A stretch of 64,000 nt of DNA from Streptomyces sp. Tue6028 (GCF_002300165.1 NZ_MLCE01000023.1:248001-312000), one strand, 5' to 3'. Positions 1-8,380 are shown, counted from the stretch's first letter. Translations and numbers: made by a program. Notes: generated from the sequence alone by a model not told the origin.

Positions 1-1
1 C

Positions 2-544
2 ATCGAGCTCACCCGCGACCTCGCCGAGCGTTTCAACGGCCGTTTCGGCCAGACGTTCACGATCCCGAAGCCGTACATCCTCAAGGAGACGGCGAAGATC
101 TTCGACCTCCAGGACCCGACGATCAAGATGAGCAAGTCGGCGTCGACGCCGAAGGGCCTCATCAACCTGCTCGACGATCCGAAGGCGACCGCCAAGAAGG
201 TCAAGAGCGCGGTCACGGACACGGACACCGTCATCAGGTATGACGCGGACCTGAAGCCGGGTATCAGCAACCTGCTGACCATCTACTCGACCCTCACCGG
301 CACCGGTATCGCGGAACTGGAGCAGAAGTACACCGGCAAGGGCTACGGTGCGCTCAAGACGGACCTCGCCGAGGTCATGGTCGACTTCGTGACGCCGTTC
401 CGGGAGCGCACCCAGCAGTATCTGGACGACCCGGAGACGCTCGACTCGATCCTGGCCAAGGGCGCCGAGAAGGCGCGTGTCGTCGCCGCGGAGACGCTCT
501 CCCAGGCGTACGACAGGGTCGGCTTCCTGCCCGCCAAACACTGA
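2..544 (+). CDS. trpS: Tryptophanyl-tRNA synthetase, C-terminal part (5' end outside window)
   Basis: Class I aminoacyl-tRNA synthetase that charges tRNA-Trp in the cytoplasm. Only the last 180 residues are present because the gene enters from the left edge. The KMSKS signature is intact at fragment residues 42-46, just after a segment typical of bacterial TrpRS (IPKPYILKETAKIF). The rest is the helical C-terminal domain ending FLPAKH. Streptomycetes often carry two TrpRS genes; which one this is cannot be decided from the fragment. A hairpin follows the stop codon, so the gene probably ends its own transcript. Confidence 0.95.
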   Translation: MELTRDLAERFNGRFGQTFTIPKPYILKETAKIFDLQDPTIKMSKSASTPKGLINLLDDPKATAKKVKSAVTDTDTVIRYDADLKPGISNLLTIYSTLTGTGIAELEQKYTGKGYGALKTDLAEVMVDFVTPFRERTQQYLDDPETLDSILAKGAEKARVVAAETLSQAYDRVGFLPAKH

Positions 545-551
545 CGGCCGA

Positions 552-573
552 CACCGCTGCCACGGCAGCGGTG
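552..573 (+). terminator. Hairpin after trpS
   Basis: A perfect 10-bp inverted repeat (CACCGCTGCC and its complement) with a two-base spacer begins eight bases after the trpS stop codon. There is no T-run, as is usual for GC-rich actinobacterial terminators. Its position makes a terminator the simplest reading. Confidence 0.6.
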
Positions 574-741
574 CGACCGCCCCTACCACAGCCCGTTCGG
601 CAGTGCGTACGAGACGAGCGCGACACTCGTACGGCCGCCGCCGACGGGCCGTACCGCCGTACAGTCGATAGCCGGACCGGCCGAGCAGCCACCCCTGCCC
701 GCGCCGGGGCGGCGGACCTCGAAACAACGACAGGAGACGAC

Positions 742-1323
742 GTGGGGACCGTAACGATCGGCGTGTCGATCGCGGTCCCGGAGCCTCACGGCAGCCTGCT
801 CCAGGAGCGGCGCCTGAGCTTCGGCGACGCCGCGGCTTCCGGCATCCCCACGCACGTCACCCTGCTGCCGCCGACGGAGGTCGACGACTCGGCGCTGCCC
901 GCGGTCGAGGCGCACCTCACCGGGGTCGCCACCGCCGGGCGCCCCTTCCCGATGCGGCTGTACGGCACGGGCACCTTCCGCCCCCTGTCGCCCGTCGTCT
1001 TCGTGCGGGTCGTCGAGGGGGCAGAGGCCTGCACCCGGCTCCAGACGCAGGTCCGGGACGCGTCCGGTCCCGTCGCCCGTGAGCTGCACTTCCCGTATCA
1101 CCCGCACGTCACCGTGGCGCACGGCATCGACGACGCCGCGATGGACCGGGCCTTCGAGGAGCTGTCCGGGTACGAGGCCCAGTGGCCGTGTGCCGGATTC
1201 GCGCTCTACGAGCAGGGCGCCGACGGCATCTGGCGCAAGCTGCGGGAGTTCCCCTTCGGCGGGACGCTGGTGCCGCCGCAGGCGGGGGCACCCGAGGTCG
1301 ACAGCACGCTGCCGGCCCGCTGA
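742..1323 (+). CDS. 2'-5' RNA ligase / 2H phosphoesterase family protein
   Basis: A 193-residue cytoplasmic protein of the 2H phosphoesterase superfamily, which acts on 2',3'-cyclic or 2'-5' linked phosphodiesters. Two H-x-T motifs are visible about 90 residues apart (THVTLL near the N-terminus and HPHVTVAH in the middle), the paired catalytic histidines of the fold. The GTG start is chosen because CAGGAGA lies seven bases upstream and the reading upstream is arginine-rich and unlike a protein. The true substrate is unknown; bacterial members have been linked to RNA repair or nucleotide processing. It stands alone between trpS and the DPA genes, with which it converges. Confidence 0.85.
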   Translation: MGTVTIGVSIAVPEPHGSLLQERRLSFGDAAASGIPTHVTLLPPTEVDDSALPAVEAHLTGVATAGRPFPMRLYGTGTFRPLSPVVFVRVVEGAEACTRLQTQVRDASGPVARELHFPYHPHVTVAHGIDDAAMDRAFEELSGYEAQWPCAGFALYEQGADGIWRKLREFPFGGTLVPPQAGAPEVDSTLPAR

Positions 1324-1502
1324 GCGTCCTGGCCCGCTGAGCGCCCGGCGCCCGCCGGAGCGCCCCTCGGGACGTCGTCCGGGTGACCCCGCGGGTGCGT
1401 CACCGGACTCCCGGCCGCCGCGCGAGCACTCGGCACCCACGCCCTGCCGGGTCCGCGGCCCCCGCGCCTGTCCAAGAGCCCGACCCGGCGCCCGCGCGGG
1501 TG

Positions 1503-2258
1503 TCAGATCGGCAGTCGCCGGAACAGCGGGCGCGGCAGGTGCCGCAGGGCCGCCATCACGAACCGCAGCGCCCCCGGTACCCACACCGTCTCCGAGCGCC
1601 GCCGCAGACCCGTCTCGACGGCCGCCGCGACCGCCTCGGGGGTGGTGGCCATCGGTGCCTGCGGCAGCCCCGCCGTCATCTTCGTCCGCACGAATCCGGG
1701 CCGTACGACCATCACGTGCACGCCCGTGCCGTACAGCGCGTCGCCCAGGCCCTGCGAGAAGGCGTCGAGGCCCGCCTTGCTGGAGCCGTAGATGAAGTTG
1801 GAGCGGCGGGCGCGCTCGCCGGCGACCGAGGAGAGCACCACCAGGGAGCCGTGCCCCTGGGACTGGAGGGCCCGCGCCGCGATCAGGCCCGCGGACACCG
1901 CGCCCGTGTAGTTGGTCTGCGCGACCCGCGCCGCGGCCAACGGCTCCTTCTCGTCCCGTGCCTGGTCGCCGAGGACGCCGAAGGCGAGCAGCACCATGTC
2001 GATGTCGCCCTCCGCGAAGACCTTGCCGAGCACGGTCTCGTGGGAGGCGCTGTCGAGGGCGTCGAAGGCGACGGTACGGACGTCCGCGCCCATCCCGCGC
2101 AGTTGCCCGGCGGCCTGCTCCAGTTCCGGCGACGGGCGTCCGGCCAGCCACACGGTGCGGGTGCGCCGGACGATCAGCCGCCGCGCGGTGGCCAGCGCGA
2201 TCTCGGACGTACCGCCGAGGATCAGCAGGGACTGGGGGATGCCGAAGGCGTCCTTCAT
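1503..2258 (-). CDS. dprE2: Decaprenylphosphoryl-2-keto-ribose reductase (DprE2-like SDR)
   Basis: A 251-residue short-chain dehydrogenase. With DprE1 it epimerises decaprenylphosphoryl-ribose to decaprenylphosphoryl-arabinose (DPA): DprE1 oxidises C2' and DprE2 reduces the keto intermediate with NAD(P)H. Visible are the nucleotide-binding GGTSEIA motif at residues 15-21, the catalytic Ser at 143-144 and the Tyr157-x3-Lys161 pair (YGSSK). The ATG start has AGGAG seven bases upstream. It lies 122 bp downstream of dprE1 on the same strand. SDRs are hard to assign alone; the call rests on resemblance to mycobacterial DprE2 and on its neighbour. Confidence 0.85.
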   Translation of the reverse strand: MKDAFGIPQSLLILGGTSEIALATARRLIVRRTRTVWLAGRPSPELEQAAGQLRGMGADVRTVAFDALDSASHETVLGKVFAEGDIDMVLLAFGVLGDQARDEKEPLAAARVAQTNYTGAVSAGLIAARALQSQGHGSLVVLSSVAGERARRSNFIYGSSKAGLDAFSQGLGDALYGTGVHVMVVRPGFVRTKMTAGLPQAPMATTPEAVAAAVETGLRRRSETVWVPGALRFVMAALRHLPRPLFRRLPI

Positions 2259-2380
2259 GGCAGCTCCTAAGGGCGAGAGAGGGCGGGCGACGGGGCGTGC
2301 GCGGACGACGGGGACGGGGCCGCGAGGGGGGAGTGCGGGAGCGGCGGCCGGCGCGCGGGATGCGAGGACGGCACGCGGGA

Positions 2381-3730
2381 CTAGAGGTCGAGGCGTCGGG
2401 ACAGGTCGGAGGTGAAGACCCGCGCGGGGTCCAGTTCCTGCCGCAGGGCGCGGAACTCGGCGATCCGCGGGTACATCCCGGCCAGCAGCTCGGGGCGCAG
2501 CCGCGCGTCCTTGGCCAGGTACACCCGGCCGCCGGCCGCGGCCACCTCCTCGTCCAGTTCGTCGAGGAAGGCGCCGAGCCCCGTCAGGTTCGCGGGGACG
2601 TCCAGGGCGAGGGTCCAGCCGGGCACGGGGAAGGACAGCCAGCCGGGATCGGCCTCCCCGAAGCGCTTGAGGACGGCGAGGAAGGACGGGCACCGGCGCT
2701 CGGAGATACGCCGCACGATCCGGTGCAGGGCCTCCTCCTGTCCGTGTCCGACGACGAACTGGTACTGGACGAAGCCGCCGCGCCCGTAGACCCGGTTCCA
2801 GTGGGGAACCCCGTCGAGGGGGTGGAAGAAGGTCGAGATCTTCTGGAGCTCACCGGCACGCGCGCGTGGTGCCTTGCGGTACCAGAGCTCGTTGAACAGC
2901 CCCACCGTCGTACGCCCCAGGAGGCCCTCCGGCACGAACGACGGGGCGGACGGGAACTGCGCGGGCCGGAACACCAGGGGATGCCGGCGCGCGCGGGGCG
3001 GCAGCGCGGCCAGCGGCGCGTGCTCGCCCCGGGTCAGTACCGAGCGCCCCAGGGAAGCGCCGCGGGCGAGCAGGTCGATCCAGGCGACCGAATACCGGTA
3101 GCGGTGGTCGGTCGCGGTGAGGCGGGCCATCAAGTCGTCCAGGTCCGCGGCGCGTTCGGTGTCGACGGACATCAGCGCGGTCTCGACGGGCTGGAGCCGG
3201 ACGGTCGCCGTGAGGATCACACCGGTCAGGCCCATGCCGCCGGCCGTCGCGTCGAAGAGGGGGGTGCCGTGGCCGACCGTACGGATCCGGCCGTCGGCGG
3301 TGAGGAGTTCGAAGGAGAGGACGTGGCGGGCGAACGAGCCCGACACGTGGTGGTTCTTGCCGTGGATGTCCGCGCCGATCGCGCCGCCGACCGTCACATA
3401 GCGGGTTCCGGGGGTGACCGGCACGAACCAGCCGAGGGGCAGCAGGACTTCCATCAGCCGGTGCAGGGACACCCCGGCGTCGCACAGGACGGTGCCGCCG
3501 TCCGCGTCGATCGCGTGGATCCGGTCGAGGCCCGTCATGTCGAGCACGGCTCCGCCCGCGTTCTGCGCGGCGTCCCCGTACGCCCGTCCGAGGCCCCGGG
3601 CGATGCTGCCGCGTGCCCCGCACGCCCGGACCGCGGCCGCCGCCTCCTCGTACGTGCGCGGGCGGACCAGACGGGCGGCGGTCGGGGCGGTGCGGCCCCA
3701 ACCCGTGACGGAGACGGTGTCGGCAGGCAT
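2381..3730 (-). CDS. dprE1: Decaprenylphosphoryl-beta-D-ribose oxidase (DprE1-like FAD enzyme)
   Basis: A 449-residue flavoprotein of the vanillyl-alcohol-oxidase fold, matching mycobacterial DprE1 (461 aa) along its length: TGWGRTAP near the N-terminus, RGLGRAYGDAAQN, the FAD-contacting PGTRYVTVGGAIGADIHGKNHH, FHPLDGVPHWNRVYG and the active-site lysine in YLAKD. It oxidises the C2' hydroxyl of decaprenylphosphoryl-ribose. The cysteine attacked by benzothiazinones (Cys387 in M. tuberculosis, in PGWNICVDFP) aligns with alanine here (PGWTLALDVP). I chose this ATG because it fits the mycobacterial N-terminus; a start 45 bases upstream has a better ribosome site (GAGG). A TACGGT box seven bases before the ATG would allow a leaderless message. 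Confidence 0.88.
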   Translation of the reverse strand: MPADTVSVTGWGRTAPTAARLVRPRTYEEAAAAVRACGARGSIARGLGRAYGDAAQNAGGAVLDMTGLDRIHAIDADGGTVLCDAGVSLHRLMEVLLPLGWFVPVTPGTRYVTVGGAIGADIHGKNHHVSGSFARHVLSFELLTADGRIRTVGHGTPLFDATAGGMGLTGVILTATVRLQPVETALMSVDTERAADLDDLMARLTATDHRYRYSVAWIDLLARGASLGRSVLTRGEHAPLAALPPRARRHPLVFRPAQFPSAPSFVPEGLLGRTTVGLFNELWYRKAPRARAGELQKISTFFHPLDGVPHWNRVYGRGGFVQYQFVVGHGQEEALHRIVRRISERRCPSFLAVLKRFGEADPGWLSFPVPGWTLALDVPANLTGLGAFLDELDEEVAAAGGRVYLAKDARLRPELLAGMYPRIAEFRALRQELDPARVFTSDLSRRLDL

Positions 3731-3872
3731 GACCGTGACCGTAGCGCCGACAAGGGTGCATAACACCGGAATCATCCCTTACCTCACGGCTCCTCACCGA
3801 AATGGGTGATTAATGGGATGTCGTCCAAGATTGCCGTAATTCTGCGGCCACTCCCTAGAAGAGTGAGATCGC

Positions 3873-4460
3873 ATGGACGACCTTGACGACCGGGACGACC
3901 GGGACGACGTGGACCGACGGCTCGACATGGACCACCGGCGTGACGACGCGCACGGGCTCGGCGAGGACGTGGACCGTCGACTGCTGGCCGCGCTCCACGA
4001 GTGCGGTACGGAACATCCGCGGGTGGCGGCCGTCGCGCGCGCCCTGTCCTGGAGCGGCGAGCACGGCGCGCTGTGGCTCGCGGCGGGGCTCACCGGGGCC
4101 GCCGTCGACCGTGAGCGGCGGGCCGCGTGGCTGCGCGCGACGGCGCTCACCACGACCGCGCACCTCGCCAGCATGGGGGTGAAGCGGATCGTGCGCCGCC
4201 CGCGCCCCGCCCACCTGGTGCCGCTGGCTCGCACCGCAGGGCGCCACTCCTTCCCGAGCTCGCACGCCTCCTCGTCGGCGGCCGCGGCGGTCGCCTTCGG
4301 CGCGCTCGGCGCGTACGTGGCCACGCCGGTCGCCGCCGCGATGTGCCTCTCCCGGCTCGTCGTCGGCGTCCACTACCCCTCGGACGTCGCCGCGGGCGCC
4401 GCCCTGGGGGCCCTGACGGCCCGGCTGGGCGCCCGCTGGATCGGGGGCGGCCATGGCTGA
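3873..4460 (+). CDS. PAP2-family phosphatase, probable decaprenylphosphoryl-5-phosphoribose phosphatase
   Basis: A 195-residue membrane phosphatase of the PAP2 superfamily. All three signature blocks are present: KRIVRRPRP, PSSHAS (Ser replaces the usual Gly of PSGH) and SRLVVGVHYPSD with the catalytic His. In mycobacteria the homologue Rv3807c, next to the UbiA enzyme, is proposed to remove the 5-phosphate from decaprenylphosphoryl-phosphoribose. Its 8-base overlap with the ubiA-like gene here supports that role. The first 40 residues are almost only Asp, Arg and His, encoded by short imperfect GACGACCGG repeats; they may be a disordered tail, or the start may lie further in. GAGTGAGA precedes the chosen ATG. 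Confidence 0.82.
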   Translation: MDDLDDRDDRDDVDRRLDMDHRRDDAHGLGEDVDRRLLAALHECGTEHPRVAAVARALSWSGEHGALWLAAGLTGAAVDRERRAAWLRATALTTTAHLASMGVKRIVRRPRPAHLVPLARTAGRHSFPSSHASSSAAAAVAFGALGAYVATPVAAAMCLSRLVVGVHYPSDVAAGAALGALTARLGARWIGGGHG

Positions 4461-5397
4461 GCGCACGGCGCTCCTGGAGCGCACACCGGCCGTCGCGGCA
4501 CCGGAGCGGGGGCTGGGCGGTCTGGCCCGCGGCCTGCTCAGGACCGCTCGCCCCCGCCAGTGGGTGAAGAACGTGCTCGTCGTGGCCGCCCCGGCCGCCG
4601 CGGGACGGCTCTTCTCCGAGCATGCGCTCGTCCAACTCGCTCTCGTGTTCGCGCTGTTCACCGCCTGTGCCGCCGCCGTGTACCTGATCAACGACGCCCG
4701 GGACGCCGACGCCGACCGGGCCCACCCGGTCAAGCGGCACCGCCCGGTCGCCGCGGGCCAGGTCCCCGTCCCGGTCGCGTACGCAGTCGGAGGCGCCCTC
4801 GCGGTCCTCGCGCCGGCCGCCGCGGCCGTGCTCTGCTCACCGGCCGTCGCCGCGCTGCTGACCGCGTACATCGGCATGCAACTGGCGTACTGCGTCAGCC
4901 TGAAGCACGTCCTGGTGGTCGACCTCGTCGTCGTGACGACCGGGTTCCTGATGCGCGCGATGGTCGGCGGGCTCGCCCTCGGCATCCCGCTCTCGCGCTG
5001 GTTCCTGATCACCACCGGCTTCGGGGCGCTGTTCATGGTCTCGGCGAAGCGTTACTCCGAGGCCGTGCAGATGGCCGGGAAAGCGGGCGCCACGCGCGCG
5101 TTGCTCACCGAGTACACCACCGGCTATCTCCGCTTCGTGTGGCAGCTGGCCGCCGGGGTCTCCGTCCTCGGCTACTGCCTGTGGGCCCTCGAGGAGGGCG
5201 GGGTGCCGAGCACCGGCCTGCTCCCGTGGCGGCAGCTGTCGATGGTGGCCTTCATCCTGGCGGTCCTGCGCTACGCCGTCTTCGCCGACCGCGGCACCGC
5301 GGGCGAGCCCGAGGACGTGGTCCTGCACGACCGTGCCCTCGCGCTCATCGGCCTGGTCTGGCTGGCGATGTACGGGCTCGCGGTGGCCAACTGGTGA
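4453..5397 (+). CDS. ubiA: Decaprenyl-phosphate phosphoribosyltransferase (UbiA family, DPPR synthase)
   Basis: A polytopic 314-residue prenyltransferase-fold enzyme that transfers phosphoribose from PRPP to polyprenyl phosphate, the committed step of DPA synthesis. The Mg-binding motif NDxxDxxxD is at residues 80-88, followed by AHPVKRHRPVAAG, which closely matches mycobacterial Rv3806c and separates it from quinone-type UbiA proteins. A second conserved acidic region is present near YSEAVQ. About eight to nine hydrophobic helices are visible. The gene starts inside the PAP2 gene and ends in a GTGA overlap with gtrA, so the three are translationally coupled. Confidence 0.9.
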   Translation: MAERTALLERTPAVAAPERGLGGLARGLLRTARPRQWVKNVLVVAAPAAAGRLFSEHALVQLALVFALFTACAAAVYLINDARDADADRAHPVKRHRPVAAGQVPVPVAYAVGGALAVLAPAAAAVLCSPAVAALLTAYIGMQLAYCVSLKHVLVVDLVVVTTGFLMRAMVGGLALGIPLSRWFLITTGFGALFMVSAKRYSEAVQMAGKAGATRALLTEYTTGYLRFVWQLAAGVSVLGYCLWALEEGGVPSTGLLPWRQLSMVAFILAVLRYAVFADRGTAGEPEDVVLHDRALALIGLVWLAMYGLAVANW

Positions 5398-5831
5398 GCG
5401 TCGCCCAGCGGGGGCTCGGCCAGGAGCTGCTCGGCTTCGCCACCGCCGGAATCCTCGCCTACGCCACCGACCTCGGCCTGTTCGTCTGGCTGCGCGGACC
5501 CGTGGGGCTGGACCCGCTGACCGCCAAGGCGCTGTCGTTCGTGGCGGGCTGCTCGGTCGCCTACGCGGGCAACGCGCTCGGCACCTACCGGCACACGGCG
5601 GTGCGCGGCATGCGCCAGTACGCGGTCTTCTTCGCGGTCAACATCGCCGGAGCCCTCGTCCAACTGCTGTGCATCGCCGTCAGTCACTACGGTCTCGGCC
5701 TCACCTCGCAGCGCGCGGACACCGTCTCGGGGGCCGGAATCGGCATGGCGATCGCCACTGTCCTGCGTTTTTGGGGTACCCGAACATTGGTTTTCCGAGG
5801 TGAGGGCAGAGTCGGATCATGGACTGGCTGA
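5394..5831 (+). CDS. GtrA family membrane protein
   Basis: A 145-residue protein with four predicted membrane helices and the GtrA-family pattern (FATAGILAYATDLGLFVWL near the start, NALGTYRHT in the middle, RFWGTRTLVF near the end). GtrA proteins act with polyprenyl-phosphate sugars. The mycobacterial homologue Rv3789 sits in the same pathway and was proposed to move DPA across the membrane or to anchor arabinosyltransferase partners. The GTG start overlaps the UbiA stop (GTGA), and the 3' end overlaps the next gene by 13 bases, so it belongs to a coupled operon. Confidence 0.85.
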   Translation: MSVAQRGLGQELLGFATAGILAYATDLGLFVWLRGPVGLDPLTAKALSFVAGCSVAYAGNALGTYRHTAVRGMRQYAVFFAVNIAGALVQLLCIAVSHYGLGLTSQRADTVSGAGIGMAIATVLRFWGTRTLVFRGEGRVGSWTG

Positions 5832-6802
5832 AGAAGCTCCCCGGCGTGGGGCCGTTGGTCACACGCCTGATGGCCACGCACGCGTGGCGCTCCTACGAGC
5901 GTCTGGACCGGGTGAAGTGGACGCGGCTCGCCGCGGCCATGACGTTCATCAGCTTCGTGGCGCTGTTCCCGCTGCTGACGGTCGCCGCGGCGATCGCGGC
6001 GGCCACCCTCAGCACCCAGCAGCAGAAGGACCTCCAGGACAAGCTGGCCGAGCAGGTGCCCGGGATCTCCGACCAGCTGGACGTCAGCGGCCTCGTCCAG
6101 AACGCCGCCACGATCGGAGTGATCGCCGGCGTCTTCCTGCTGTTCACCGGCATCGGCTGGGTCGGCTCGATGCGGGAGTGCCTGCGGGCCGTCTGGGAGC
6201 TGCCGGACAGTGAAGAGAACCCCGTCCTGCGCAAGATCAAGGACGCGGGTGTGCTCGTCGGACTCGGCGGCGCGGCGCTCGTCACCATCGCCGCCTCCAC
6301 CATCGCGTCCACGACGGTGGGCTGGACGGCCCGACGGCTGTCCATCGACGAGAGCGGCTGGGGCGAGACGGTGCTCCAGGTGGCAGCGTTCGCCGTCGCC
6401 GTGCTCGGCGGGTTCCTGCTCCTGCTGTACCTCCTGACGCTGTTGCCCGGCGTCGAGCCGCCGCGCCACCGGCTGATCGTCGCCGCGCTGATGGGCGCGG
6501 CCGGCTTCGAGCTGCTCAAGCTGCTGCTCAGCGGCTACATGCGGGGTGTCGCCTCGAAGAGCATGTACGGCGCCTTCGGCGTGCCGATCGCGTTGCTGCT
6601 GTGGATCAACTTCACCGCGAAACTGCTGCTGTTCTGCGCCGCCTGGACGGCGACGCCGAGCGAGGAGTCCCCGGCGGAGGAGGGCGCGCCGCCCCCGCAG
6701 GAGCCGGAGGCCCAGGAAGACGGAGGGGCAAAGGGCGGCGCGGCGCGTTCGCCGGTCAGCGGCGACGGCGCATCAGGTCGGGCAGCGGCCACCGGCGGTT
6801 GA
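5819..6802 (+). CDS. YihY/BrkB family inner-membrane protein
   Basis: A 327-residue membrane protein with six hydrophobic segments between residues about 35 and 280. Typical YihY/BrkB features are visible: RLAAAMTFISFVALFPLL near the start and MYGAFGVPIALLLWINF near the end. The last 45 residues are Pro/Glu/Gly-rich and probably disordered in the cytoplasm. The family has no agreed biochemical function. It overlaps gtrA by 13 bases and closes the DPA operon, so a role in moving a lipid-linked sugar is a reasonable but untested guess. Its 3' end overlaps the convergent carboxypeptidase gene by 47 bases. Confidence 0.85.
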   Translation: MDWLKKLPGVGPLVTRLMATHAWRSYERLDRVKWTRLAAAMTFISFVALFPLLTVAAAIAAATLSTQQQKDLQDKLAEQVPGISDQLDVSGLVQNAATIGVIAGVFLLFTGIGWVGSMRECLRAVWELPDSEENPVLRKIKDAGVLVGLGGAALVTIAASTIASTTVGWTARRLSIDESGWGETVLQVAAFAVAVLGGFLLLLYLLTLLPGVEPPRHRLIVAALMGAAGFELLKLLLSGYMRGVASKSMYGAFGVPIALLLWINFTAKLLLFCAAWTATPSEESPAEEGAPPPQEPEAQEDGGAKGGAARSPVSGDGASGRAAATGG

Positions 6803-8030
6803 CGAGGAACACGCCCGCCGCGAGCAGGACGACGAAGCCGCCGGCCACCGCCAGCGCGATCCCGATGCCGCTCGAACCGCTCCGGGTGTCGGTGGCGGCC
6901 GCCACCGGCTTGCTGGACGCGCGGTCGTCCTCGGCGGTCCCGCCGGACGCCTTCGCACCCGGCTGCGCGGTGGTGTCGACGCCCTTCGGCGGCACCAGTT
7001 CACCGACCGGCTGGATCTTGCCCGCGGCCTGGAAACCCCAGTCGAACAGTCGCGCGGTCTCCTTGTAGACCTCGTTGTGTTCGTTCTTCTCCGGGTTCAT
7101 GACCGTGACGAGCAGCACCTTGCCGTCGCGCTCGGCGACACCGGTGAAGGTGGCGCCCGCGTTCGTGGTGTTGCCGTTCTTGACCCCGGCGATGCCCTGG
7201 TACGTGGAGATGTCGCTGTCGCCGGTCAGGAGACGGTTGGTGTTCTGGATCTCGAAGGACTCGCGGCTCTTCTTGCCCTTCTTGTTCTTCTTCGTCTCGC
7301 CCGGGAAGTCGGCCCGCACCGTCGAGCAGTACTCCCGGAAATCCTTCTTCTGAAGCCCCGAGCGGGCGAACAGCGTCAGGTCGTACGCCGAAGACACCTG
7401 GCCCTTGGCGTCGTAGCCGTCCGGGCTGACCACGTTCGTGTCGAGGGCCTGGAGTTCGGTGGCGTGCGCCTGCATGTCCTTGACCGTCTGGTCGACGCCG
7501 TTGTTCATCGCGGACAGCACGTGCACGGCGTCGTTGCCGGAGCGCAGGAAGACGCCGAGCCACAGGTCGTGGACCGTGTAGGTCTCGTCCTCCTTTATCC
7601 CCACCATGCTGGAGCCCGAGCCGATGCCCGCCAGGTCGGAGGGGACCACCTTGTGCTCGGTGGACTTCGGGAACTTCGGCAGCAGCGTGTCGGCGAACAG
7701 CATCTTCATGGTGCTCGCCGGGGGCAGCCGCCAGTGCGCGTTGTGCGCGGCCAGCACGTCACCGGATTCGGCGTCGGCGACGATCCAGGAGCGTGCGGTG
7801 AGGTCCTTGGGCAGGACGGGGGCGCCGCTGCCGAGATCCACCTGGGTGCCCGGCCGGCCGAGCCGTTCGCCGCCGACGACCGACATGTCCGCCGGGGGAG
7901 TGGCGCTCGGGCTGGTGCTCGGTGACGGGGATCCGTCGGCGAGGGCCGGGGCGGCCGTCAGTGAAAGGGACAACAGAGCGGCTGAAGTGACCAACAAGGA
8001 TCGCTTGACGGTCTTTTTGGTGGCGGGCAC
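6756..8030 (-). CDS. dacA: D-alanyl-D-alanine carboxypeptidase, membrane-anchored (class A low-mass PBP)
   Basis: A 424-residue extracytoplasmic penicillin-binding protein that trims the terminal D-Ala from peptidoglycan stem peptides. There is a signal peptide (residues 1-32, ending APALA), a Ser/Pro/Thr-rich linker, then a peptidase S11 domain with the active-site tetrad S106-T-M-K109 and S164-G-N166. The third motif reads KNG (in GVKNGNTTNAG) rather than the usual KTG. A hydrophobic helix followed by RRR at the C-terminus anchors it to the membrane. The GTG start is chosen because it directly precedes the signal peptide; no Shine-Dalgarno is seen, but TACTTT seven bases upstream could give a leaderless message. 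Confidence 0.9.
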   Translation of the reverse strand: MPATKKTVKRSLLVTSAALLSLSLTAAPALADGSPSPSTSPSATPPADMSVVGGERLGRPGTQVDLGSGAPVLPKDLTARSWIVADAESGDVLAAHNAHWRLPPASTMKMLFADTLLPKFPKSTEHKVVPSDLAGIGSGSSMVGIKEDETYTVHDLWLGVFLRSGNDAVHVLSAMNNGVDQTVKDMQAHATELQALDTNVVSPDGYDAKGQVSSAYDLTLFARSGLQKKDFREYCSTVRADFPGETKKNKKGKKSRESFEIQNTNRLLTGDSDISTYQGIAGVKNGNTTNAGATFTGVAERDGKVLLVTVMNPEKNEHNEVYKETARLFDWGFQAAGKIQPVGELVPPKGVDTTAQPGAKASGGTAEDDRASSKPVAAATDTRSGSSGIGIALAVAGGFVVLLAAGVFLVNRRWPLPDLMRRRR

Positions 8031-8121
8031 GGTCGAGAAAGTACAGGGCTCCGGTCGCGAAGTCCCATCACCCTCCCCACCCCGACACCGGGTCCCGGCC
8101 GACGACGGCGATACTGAACCC

Positions 8122-8364
8122 ATGAAGCTCAGCCGCCCCGTGTCCTGGTTCCTGCTCGCCTTCGGGGTGTGGAGCTGGGTCATTTGGGTCACTTTCATCA
8201 AGAATCTGTACAAGGACGGCAGCGGGCTCGCGTTCGACGACGCGGGCGATCCGACGGCGTACTTCTGGGTGCACCTGACGCTCGCCGTCGTCTCCTTTGT
8301 CTTGGGGACGGTCGTCGGGGTCATCGGGTTGCGCGGGGTACGCGCTTTGCGCCGGACGTCATGA
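8122..8364 (+). CDS. SCO4848-family small membrane protein
   Basis: An 80-residue protein with two membrane helices (about residues 8-27 and 49-71), a short charged loop between them and an Arg-rich end. It resembles the actinobacterial SCO4848 membrane-protein family, conserved beside dacA in streptomycetes as far as I recall; its function is unknown. It is divergent from dacA and separated from it by 91 bp. A GATACT box ends seven bases before the ATG and there is no Shine-Dalgarno, so the transcript may be leaderless. Confidence 0.75.
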   Translation: MKLSRPVSWFLLAFGVWSWVIWVTFIKNLYKDGSGLAFDDAGDPTAYFWVHLTLAVVSFVLGTVVGVIGLRGVRALRRTS

Positions 8365-8380
8365 CGGGGGACTCCGCGAC

